From positions 1-48,046 of the forward strand of contig JASMLY010000007.1 of assembly GCA_030748455.1 (NCBI GenBank): a stretch of 48,046 bases of DNA. The letters are read 5' to 3'. The stretch is from Phycisphaerales bacterium. Lineage in GTDB: Bacteria; Planctomycetota; Phycisphaerae; Phycisphaerales; SM1A02. Of the stretch, positions 41,912-48,046 are shown in pieces (positions within the stretch are counted from its first letter, which is position 1; every line of letters begins with the position of its first letter). The position numbers and the translations under genes are program-made. The notes under the pieces are model-generated. The model had not been told where the DNA came from, made no database searches, and saw nothing but the letters and a program-made list of their open reading frames with translations.

Positions 41912-42559
41912 CTAATCCTTATAAGCTCCTGAAACCCGATCCGCCAAAGCTTGATTTCCAAACCAGAGTTGAACAGGACCCTCCGGTTGGATGTGCATCA
42001 AAATAGGGGCGCCAGAAGGAATAAAAAACAAACTTTGTTCTACGCCCTCCCCATCCTGCATTACGGCGTGCAGTAATGCGGAAAGAAGTTGTTCATCTCC
42101 AGCTTCACAAAGTAGGGGGTCTCTCGTATTAAGCATCGTTGTTGCACACGCATCAAATTCTTGCCACGCCTCGTTCGTAGCCATGCTAAAGGCAACAGCG
42201 TCAAATACAGACCGCCACTTTCCTGCGGGAATGAGAACGCTTTGCCCCTGATGTACTCTTCGAGCTGCTTCACACGTGGAATCGATGAGCGCATGTGCTT
42301 CAAGTGTGTAGCACGATCCTTCTAGAAGATCGCAGTCCCCCTCCTTACAAAGGGAGTCATGTGCGACGCAGTGATCCCCCCCCATCTCTAGCAAAACAAA
42401 CGAATCTCCCTGGGGCGTTTCAGTAATGCCAAACTCTTCGAGCAGGCTAATAATCTCTTGTTCTGGTAAAAATTCCAACGATCTAATCCTGTTGGTACGG
42501 TTGCACCAATGCGTATTCAATACGATAGTAACCACAATCGCAACCACCCATGCCAAAAC
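41912..42559 (-). CDS. Predicted membrane-anchored, cysteine-rich periplasmic protein
   Basis: Encodes about 215 residues. A single N-terminal helix (AWVVAIVVTIVL) is followed by a soluble domain with many cysteines (HCVAHDSLCKEGDCDLLEGSC, then STCEAARR and FDACATTML), suggesting disulfides made by the VKOR-DsbA system. The start is uncertain: a TTG at 42559 has AGGAG 7 bases upstream and is preferred; a GTG at 42550 and a GTG at 42619 are alternatives, the last overlapping the phosphatase gene by 70 bases. It probably heads the minus-strand lptB cluster and is divergent from the phosphatase. No family is recognised. Confidence 0.62.
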   Translation of the reverse strand, partial: VLAWVVAIVVTIVLNTHWCNRTNRIRSLEFLPEQEIISLLEEFGITETPQGDSFVLLEMGGDHCVAHDSLCKEGDCDLLEGSCYTLEAHALIDSTCEAARRVHQGQSVLIPAGKWRSVFDAVAFSMATNEAWQEFDACATTMLNTRDPLLCEAGDEQLLSALLHAVMQDGEGVEQSLFFIPSGAPILMHIQPEGPVQLWFGNQALADRVSGAYKD

Positions 42560-43005
42560 TTCTCCTATTTGTATGCACCGGAAACACTTGCCGAAGCCCA
42601 ATGGCAGAGGGTTTGGCACGTGATTGGATAGAAAAAAACCAAATCGGCGGGTTGGAAATCATGTCAGCGGGTACGTTTGCCCAAGAAGGGCATCCAACAA
42701 GCCTAGAAACAGTCATGGCACTCAAGACCCTCGGCGTTGGGTTTCATGGCACGAGCACACCCCTTACTGTGGAGCTTGTCGATCGAGCATCAGTTGTAAT
42801 CTGTATGACAAACCAACATTGTGACCACGTTCTCATGCTCGCAAACGATACAACAAGCGTAGAACTGCTTGACCCAACTAGGGAAACCATCGATCCCATC
42901 GGATGTGATCAATCTGTGTACGATGATCTAGCAGCAACGATGTACAAACAGATTCCAACTCGGCTAGAAGAAATCATGAAACGTTCAGAGTTTAAGGAGG
43001 AGTAA
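42550..43005 (+). CDS. Low-molecular-weight phosphatase, YwlE-like
   Basis: A 151-aa phosphatase with the P-loop CTGNTCRS at residues 9-16 and the acid loop LLDPTRETIDPIG near 112. In the arginine phosphatase YwlE the P-loop residue equivalent to T13 here is Thr, while tyrosine phosphatases usually have Ile or Leu there. So protein-arginine phosphatase activity is possible, though no McsB kinase is in the window. The gene is 3 bases before rpiB, the same pair as ywlE-ywlF in Bacillus. Confidence 0.88.
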   Translation: MPKLLLFVCTGNTCRSPMAEGLARDWIEKNQIGGLEIMSAGTFAQEGHPTSLETVMALKTLGVGFHGTSTPLTVELVDRASVVICMTNQHCDHVLMLANDTTSVELLDPTRETIDPIGCDQSVYDDLAATMYKQIPTRLEEIMKRSEFKEE

Positions 43006-43008
43006 AGC

Positions 43009-43449
43009 ATGCCACGCCCTATCGGCACAATAGCAGTAGGATCAGATCACAGAGCGAGAGAGATTGTTCATGTTCTAGCAGAACATCTTGAGCAGTTGGG
43101 GTGGGCGGTTCACATCTCTTATGGCGGTGACTCAGATTCTGTGGACTACCCCGACATTGCAAAAGAGGTGACCACTGAGATCACTTCAGGCATCGCATCG
43201 TGTGGGATTTTGATTTGTGGCTCTGGCATAGGAATGTCCATGGCGGCGAACAAAGTAGAGGGGATTCGAGCAGCGCTTGTTCACGAACCAGTCGCAGCAG
43301 AAATGAGCCGAAGGCACAATGACGCAAACGTACTTTGTTTGGCAGCAAACGGACCGCTTGAGAGTAATTACACACAAATCGTAGATGTTTGGCTGTCTAC
43401 TGATTTTGAAGGTGGTCGCCACCAACGCCGCGTTGCAATGATGCGATAA
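43009..43449 (+). CDS. rpiB: Ribose-5-phosphate isomerase B
   Basis: A 146-aa sugar-phosphate isomerase of the RpiB/LacAB family. Motifs are VGSDHRAREI (the phosphate loop), YPDIAKEV and the active-site ILICGSGIGMSMAANKVEGIRAALVHEPVAAEMSRRHNDANVL region with the general acid-base Cys65-type residue in CGSG. A strong Shine-Dalgarno AAGGAGGAG lies 7-15 bases upstream, inside the phosphatase end. It converts ribose 5-phosphate and ribulose 5-phosphate. Confidence 0.94.
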   Translation: MPRPIGTIAVGSDHRAREIVHVLAEHLEQLGWAVHISYGGDSDSVDYPDIAKEVTTEITSGIASCGILICGSGIGMSMAANKVEGIRAALVHEPVAAEMSRRHNDANVLCLAANGPLESNYTQIVDVWLSTDFEGGRHQRRVAMMR

Positions 43450-43502
43450 TGTTCACATGAGAATTTATGTGGAATCCCCTCTTCTTTTGGGGGAAACACC
43501 CA

Positions 43503-43516
43503 AAAAATGCATTTTT
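43503..43516. promoter_or_regulatory. 14-bp perfect palindrome before the protease gene
   Basis: AAAAATGCATTTTT is its own reverse complement. It lies 55 bases before the protease ATG, in the gap after rpiB. It could be an operator or a weak stem; low sequence complexity makes chance possible. Confidence 0.3.
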
Positions 43517-43571
43517 GTTCTTGCATCATCACATAAAGTGACCCACAATAGATAGGAATAGGGAGGAAGAT

Positions 43572-46043
43572 ATGATCTACCACATTAGCACTTGTACCAC
43601 ACTCTGCGCGTCTCTCGCCTTGGCGTCTCTACCACAACCACCAAGCGGCGATGTACCAACCACTCGAGCAATCTCGACAAACATGCATGACAAACCAGTA
43701 TGGGTTGGACCTGCTGAAGATGATTGGACGCACCCCAACAGACCTTCAAGTTTACCAACAGATCTACCAATTCCAATGCCAAACCCAGACGAAGCTGAGC
43801 GAGTTGAGGGCACACCTGGAACTTTTTTGTATCACGACCTTAAAACCAACGAAACCTATCCAATTACGCTCCCCTCAAACCTCTCTGGACTCGATGGTGG
43901 TAACGGAAGTTTCCAGTTTGGTGGAATTTGGAATGGCACATCAAATCATGAAGGGCAACGAACTTTCGCAGATCTTGAACTCGCCAACAGTCCAGATACA
44001 TTTCCACGAAGTACTGCTTGTCGCCTGAGAATGCAATTTACAGACGTTGATGGGCTTGAGTGGGTTTTTGTAGGATCAGGACACCTTATAGATGCAGAAA
44101 CCCTATTGACCGCTGGGCACTGTGTGTACACAGATGACTTTGTAGACGGCAACGGTGTTACGAGAATAGTGAACAATTGGGCAGATTGGATTGAAGTGTA
44201 TCCCGGGAGTCACGACGGGACTGACTATTGGGGGCGAAGCGACGCTACCATCCTTGGAGCGTTTACAGGCTGGACTGAAAACGATGATTTTGACTGGGAT
44301 ATTGGTGTTATCCGGATCAATCGAGCAGTCGGAATGCTTGCAGGGTGGACAGGTTGGAGGTGGGGGGACAGTTGTTCTACTATTAGAGCGAGACAATATC
44401 ATAACTTTTCCTATCCCGCGGCTGATTGTGGAGAAGATGACGCAGATGGTGATCCCCTACACAATGGCAGGGATATGTATTATCGACAAGGGGAGTTTGA
44501 TTCATGCCCCGGAAATCAGCTCCACATAGATACAACGGCTGGTTGTTTTACAACGAGCCACGGTGGGATGAGTGGCAGTGGTTACTATTTTATAGATGGT
44601 GACGGAGATAGGCGAGTCCACGCTCAACATTCAAACGGGAATGGCTCTACAAGCTCAAACGGCGCAAAAATTTGGGAGAATTTCTCCGATTATTTGGTAG
44701 ATGAGTTTGTCCCCGATTCACGAGGACCCAATTTTGATCTTCAGGCGATGTATATCCGTTCTGATGCAGGTGTTGTCGAACCAGCCTCCTATTCAGCAGG
44801 AGACACCATTGATGACTTGAGGTTTACCTCTGCAAATGCAACAAATGGCGCAGACAGTGGAACGTGGAACTTTGATGTGTATATATCCACAGACGACATC
44901 ATTGACACATCAGATACATTTATTGATGAAAAGTCTTATACATGGGACTACACCGCAATGCAAGAAGTGAATGTTGGTTTTAGTAATGTTGAACTACCTC
45001 TTGGATTACCAACCGGAACATATTGGCTTGGCGTTCGCTTCAACTCGAATACAGACAACGCATCATGGAACAACGAAACAAGTGAATGGGACGCATACGA
45101 AATCTATGTGCAAGCCGTAACAGATGCAGAGGCGGTTTCAATAGTACCCCTAGACACACATGTTATTGCAGGAGATTTTTTAAACTATTCGGCTATTGTT
45201 GGAAACAACGGTGCTCAAACAAGCAACATAGTTGTTGACGTTTACGCGTCCACAAACCAGACAATAACTGAATACGACACACTTCTAGGAACGATATACA
45301 CATCATTTTCATCCCCAGGTACTGTTGAAATAGACAGCCCTGTTCTAATACCCAACTCGCTTTCAGACGGAGAGTATTATTTGGGTCTCATTGTTGAGCC
45401 AAACTATTATGAAGATGTTGACAGTTCGAATAACGTTGTTGCATCCGACATAACTTTTCAAAAAGTAACTCCACCATCAAACGACAACTGCGAAGATGCG
45501 GTGGTTATTGGGTTTGGAGATACAGAGTTTTCCACCCTCTATGCAACAACCGATGGTTCAGAACACCCAGAGTGTGAAGAATCTGGTGATGGTGGTGCCA
45601 CGGTTCATGATATTTGGTACACCTTTGACTCGCCCGCATCAGGAACAATCACTATCAGTACATGCAACCAGGTTGATTATGATTCAGATTTGGTTCTCTA
45701 CAATGGAGGTTGTGGCGCACCGAACTTGGTTGGTTGTAATGATGATGGCGCTGGCTGTAGTGCATATTCTTCCCTTCTTGAAGCTCCTGTGCAACAAGGT
45801 GTCTCATATCTACTTAGGGTTGGTGGGTGGAACTATAATTCTGCAGGTGAAGGAACCCTTACCCTATCGGTTGAACCCTCAGAAACAGGCGACATCAATG
45901 GTGATGGACTTGTAGATATTGAGGACTTGCTATTGCTTCTTGCTGCATGGGGAGGTGAGGGGAACGATGGCACAGATCTTGACGGAAACGGAGTCGTGGA
46001 TGTTGAGGACCTCTTGATTATGATTGCAAACTTTGGCGCGTAA
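43572..46043 (+). CDS. Secreted S1-type serine protease with CARDB-like repeats and dockerin
   Basis: An 823-aa exported protein with signal peptide (MIYHISTCTTLCASLALASL) and ribosome site GGGAGGAAG before the ATG. A trypsin/V8-like protease domain carries H183 in TAGHC, D243 in DWDIGVI and S334 in HGGMSGSG, so the triad looks complete. Two beta-sandwich repeats resembling CARDB follow (about 385-500 and 520-620), then a PPC-like domain (about 635-770, NDNCEDAVVIG with DIWYTFDSPASGTITISTC). The last 51 residues are a type-I dockerin-like tandem (GDINGDGLVDIEDLL and DLDGNGVVDVEDLL). Dockerins of this kind are widespread in Phycisphaerae without a cellulosome and may serve surface sorting. It is single-gene and secreted. 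Confidence 0.92.
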   Translation: MIYHISTCTTLCASLALASLPQPPSGDVPTTRAISTNMHDKPVWVGPAEDDWTHPNRPSSLPTDLPIPMPNPDEAERVEGTPGTFLYHDLKTNETYPITLPSNLSGLDGGNGSFQFGGIWNGTSNHEGQRTFADLELANSPDTFPRSTACRLRMQFTDVDGLEWVFVGSGHLIDAETLLTAGHCVYTDDFVDGNGVTRIVNNWADWIEVYPGSHDGTDYWGRSDATILGAFTGWTENDDFDWDIGVIRINRAVGMLAGWTGWRWGDSCSTIRARQYHNFSYPAADCGEDDADGDPLHNGRDMYYRQGEFDSCPGNQLHIDTTAGCFTTSHGGMSGSGYYFIDGDGDRRVHAQHSNGNGSTSSNGAKIWENFSDYLVDEFVPDSRGPNFDLQAMYIRSDAGVVEPASYSAGDTIDDLRFTSANATNGADSGTWNFDVYISTDDIIDTSDTFIDEKSYTWDYTAMQEVNVGFSNVELPLGLPTGTYWLGVRFNSNTDNASWNNETSEWDAYEIYVQAVTDAEAVSIVPLDTHVIAGDFLNYSAIVGNNGAQTSNIVVDVYASTNQTITEYDTLLGTIYTSFSSPGTVEIDSPVLIPNSLSDGEYYLGLIVEPNYYEDVDSSNNVVASDITFQKVTPPSNDNCEDAVVIGFGDTEFSTLYATTDGSEHPECEESGDGGATVHDIWYTFDSPASGTITISTCNQVDYDSDLVLYNGGCGAPNLVGCNDDGAGCSAYSSLLEAPVQQGVSYLLRVGGWNYNSAGEGTLTLSVEPSETGDINGDGLVDIEDLLLLLAAWGGEGNDGTDLDGNGVVDVEDLLIMIANFGA

Positions 46044-46114
46044 GCACGCGGAACCACCCGCCTGTTTACAATCAAAATGAGTCTTTTGGCAATGCGAATT
46101 CGCTCGTAAGTGCA

Positions 46115-46120
46115 TACCAT
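46115..46120 (+). promoter_or_regulatory. -10 box of thiE, leaderless type
   Basis: TACCAT ends 8 bases before the ATG at 46129. No Shine-Dalgarno fits. The same box and spacing precede holB. Confidence 0.45.
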
Positions 46121-46128
46121 GAACACTT

Positions 46129-47127
46129 ATGTCTGCGATGAGAATTCTTGATGCGAATATCAACCGAGCTGCCGAGGGGATGCGAGTGCTCGAAGACATT
46201 GCAAGGTTTGAACTTGATCGAAAAGACTGGTGTGCCAAGATAAAACAATTCCGCCATGAACTTCGGGGTCAAACTCCATCCCTACTTCACAGAGATACCA
46301 AAGGAGATGTTGGAACACAAGTTTCAACACAACAAGAACGAAGCCGGAATTCAGTAATCGACATTGCTCGAGCCTCAAGCAACCGTTGTTCTGAAGCATT
46401 GAGAGTCGTTGAAGAGTTTCTGAAGTTACACAATGTCGAAAACTCGGTCGAATCAATACGGTACAAACTGTACGATATCTCTGCAGCGATCATCTTGGCA
46501 CTTGAGTCGAAAGATAAACGCCAGCGAAAACTTTGTTTTGTTATGACGAAAGAAGCGTGTGTGCTTCCTTGGGAACAAACGTTACAGGAGGTCATCGGTG
46601 CAGGCTGTGACTGTGTGCAAATACGTGAAAAAAACATGTGTACTGCAGCGTTGGTTCGGCACTCTAAAAAGGTTGTAGAAATCGCAAATGAATCCCAAGT
46701 GCAGGTGATTGTTAACGACAGGGTCGATGTTATGCTTGCCTCTGGCGCACATGGAGTGCACCTCGGTAGCAGAGACTTACCTATTCGTGATGCAAGAACA
46801 CAGTGTGGTTTTGGGTTTGTGATTGGTGCAACTGCTCACACGGTTGCGCAGATCCAAGAAACCATTGCGCTGGGCGCAGATTATGTCGGCATTGGAGCAG
46901 CATTTGCCTCTCCCACCAAGCCAGATGTCGAGGTTGCACCTCTCAATGTAATCAAAAGTGCGTTTGGTCACAACCATTTTGTAATTGGGGGTATTACCCC
47001 AGAGAACGTAAAAACTCTTTATGCAGCCGGGTGCAAAGGCGTTGCCGTTAGTTCTTCTATCGCACGTTCAACGACTCCCGCAGAGGTCGTTGAACACCTG
47101 CTTGGATGTGGAGTACCAGTTCCATGA
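46129..47127 (+). CDS. thiE: Thiamine-phosphate synthase with N-terminal ThiD2-type domain
   Basis: A 332-aa fusion. Residues 1-130 form the extra domain found before ThiE in planctomycetes and cyanobacteria (RILDANINRAAEGMRVLEDIARF, later RASSNRCSEALRVVEEFLKL). From about 135 the ThiE barrel follows, with CVQIREKNM, VNDRVDVMLASGAHGVHLG, YVGIGAAFASPTKPD and GGITPENV, which bind the pyrimidine and thiazole phosphates. It joins hydroxymethylpyrimidine diphosphate and thiazole phosphate. The stop overlaps the antiporter gene as ATGA. A second in-frame ATG at 46138 is possible. Confidence 0.92.
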   Translation: MSAMRILDANINRAAEGMRVLEDIARFELDRKDWCAKIKQFRHELRGQTPSLLHRDTKGDVGTQVSTQQERSRNSVIDIARASSNRCSEALRVVEEFLKLHNVENSVESIRYKLYDISAAIILALESKDKRQRKLCFVMTKEACVLPWEQTLQEVIGAGCDCVQIREKNMCTAALVRHSKKVVEIANESQVQVIVNDRVDVMLASGAHGVHLGSRDLPIRDARTQCGFGFVIGATAHTVAQIQETIALGADYVGIGAAFASPTKPDVEVAPLNVIKSAFGHNHFVIGGITPENVKTLYAAGCKGVAVSSSIARSTTPAEVVEHLLGCGVPVP

Positions 47128-48046
47128 TGCTTGCCACCGCTGAACACCACGGTGTTGTTTCTACAACACTAACAACCTTTATTTCTCTTCTTGCTTTTGC
47201 AACCGTTGTGGGCGTGTGTGCCAAGTTTGTAAAAGTTCCTTACACCATTGCGTTGGTGCTAGCGGGTCTTGCTGTTGCTATCCTTGGTGCTGCTCCAGAT
47301 GGAATGGTCATAACACAAGAACTTATTCTTGTTCTTCTTCTTCCACCCCTTTTATTCCAAGCCGGTCTTCATCTCGACCTCGAATTACTCCAAAAAAAAG
47401 CGGTGTCAGTCGCCATACTCGCCATACCCGGTGTCATTCTTTCAACGATATTGGTTGCCGTGGCAATCCGACCATTTTTAGGCGACAACGCTTGGCTTCC
47501 TGCGTTGCTGTTTGGCACCATGCTCGCGCCTACTGATCCCATCTCTGTCTTGGCAACACTAAAAACCGCAAAAGCACCAAACCGACTTAAGACGCTCATC
47601 GAAGGTGAGAGTTTGTTTAATGATGGAACGGGTGTTGTGCTGTTTTTAATTTTGCTTGCAGCCGTCTATCCAACGAGTGACCACGCGGGTTCGTTATCTA
47701 TTGTTGATGGCATTATGCAATTTGTACAAGTTGCCGGACTCGGTGTCGTGTTTGGGTTGGGTTTTGGGCTGATTGCATTTTGGATTTTACGGCGCCTTAA
47801 CGACCACGTTCTTGAAAACGCAATTACTATTGTTCTTGCATGGGGCTCATTTATTGTTGCCGAACAAAGCGGCGCCTCGGGTGTTATCGCAGTTGTCGTG
47901 GCCGGACTAATCATTGGGAATTACGGCACAAGACTTGCAATGAGCGACCAAACCGTGCAAACAATCAACACCTTTTGGGAATCAATCGACTTCTTAATCA
48001 ACTCGATTGTCTTTTTGCTTATAGGTTTTGAGTTGCAAGATATTGG
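47124..48046 (+). CDS. Na+/H+ antiporter, CPA1 family (3' truncated by window)
   Basis: The first 307 codons of a cation/proton antiporter run to the end of the window. At least seven hydrophobic helices are seen. The family hallmarks are MLAPTDPISVLATL, with the ion-binding TDP region, and LKTLIEGESLFNDGTGVVLF, with the ND motif, both typical of NhaP/CPA1. The ATG at 47124 overlaps the thiE stop (ATGA); a second ATG follows directly at 47127. The likely role is sodium export, consistent with a marine habitat. Confidence 0.92.
   Translation, partial: MMLATAEHHGVVSTTLTTFISLLAFATVVGVCAKFVKVPYTIALVLAGLAVAILGAAPDGMVITQELILVLLLPPLLFQAGLHLDLELLQKKAVSVAILAIPGVILSTILVAVAIRPFLGDNAWLPALLFGTMLAPTDPISVLATLKTAKAPNRLKTLIEGESLFNDGTGVVLFLILLAAVYPTSDHAGSLSIVDGIMQFVQVAGLGVVFGLGFGLIAFWILRRLNDHVLENAITIVLAWGSFIVAEQSGASGVIAVVVAGLIIGNYGTRLAMSDQTVQTINTFWESIDFLINSIVFLLIGFELQDI

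Noticed and set aside
1..48046. CRISPR arrays, insertion sequences, integrases or prophage genes
   Set aside because: No regular spaced repeats, transposase, integrase or phage structural motifs were seen on reading both strands.

Overview
The window looks like chromosomal sequence from a marine, diderm, low-to-moderate GC member of the Planctomycetota, most likely class Phycisphaerae. The evidence is a secreted protease ending in a planctomycete-style dockerin (45.9-46.04 kb), a helix-turn-helix plus degenerate receiver protein of a type common in this phylum, a ThiE with the N-terminal extra domain seen in planctomycetes and cyanobacteria, an LptB exporter gene, and several lipoproteins. 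This placement is inferred from protein families; no rRNA is present. No insertion sequence, prophage, CRISPR array or restriction gene was seen. About 42 protein genes, one good tRNA and one broken-looking tRNA-like element fill the window very tightly.

Layout. 1-9.2 kb: the end of an unknown SH3-like protein, tRNA-Ala(TGC), rsmJ (minus), then a plus-strand run of two M16 peptidases (one active, one without zinc ligands), a methyltransferase, a polyprenyl synthase, a tRNA-like element, an MBL-fold RNase Z-like hydrolase and dnaA. 9.18-9.47 kb: a structured gap with nested inverted repeats and DnaA-box-like sites, a candidate oriC. 9.5-23.8 kb: mostly single genes alternating in strand: trpD, lgt, holB, comEC, a VKOR-DsbA-DsbA fusion with argS, a B12-domain/MeaB GTPase fusion, fbp-prpD and a thiolase. 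23.8-28.7 kb: a minus-strand operon tolC-hlyD-ubiX-lipoprotein-deaminase and a 43-aa very basic protein. 28.7-33.8 kb: upp, an orphan DNA methyltransferase, a phosphoesterase and tsaB; then an HTH/pseudo-receiver gene and a receiver-GAF gene. 33.8-43.4 kb: dnaE, a small membrane protein, and a seven-gene minus-strand envelope cluster around lptB; then a ywlE-like phosphatase and rpiB. 43.6-48 kb: the dockerin protease, thiE and the start of a CPA1 Na+/H+ antiporter.

How genes work together. Genes inside operons are often coupled by ATGA overlaps or by clear Shine-Dalgarno sites. In contrast, most first genes of transcription units have a TANNNT -10-like box 6-11 bases before the start codon and no Shine-Dalgarno, which suggests leaderless mRNAs. 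Convergent genes end with no gap or overlap at several places, so terminators must lie inside coding sequence or be absent. Metabolic themes are propionyl/methylmalonyl-CoA handling (B12-MeaB fusion, prpD, thiolase), gluconeogenesis (fbp), envelope export (lptB, lgt, tolC/hlyD), disulfide formation (VKOR-DsbA) and replication (dnaA, holB, dnaE).

The strongest candidates for something undescribed are the leaderless-start pattern, the structured dnaA-trpD gap, the shortened tRNA-like element, the stand-alone B12-MeaB fusion and the 43-aa basic protein.
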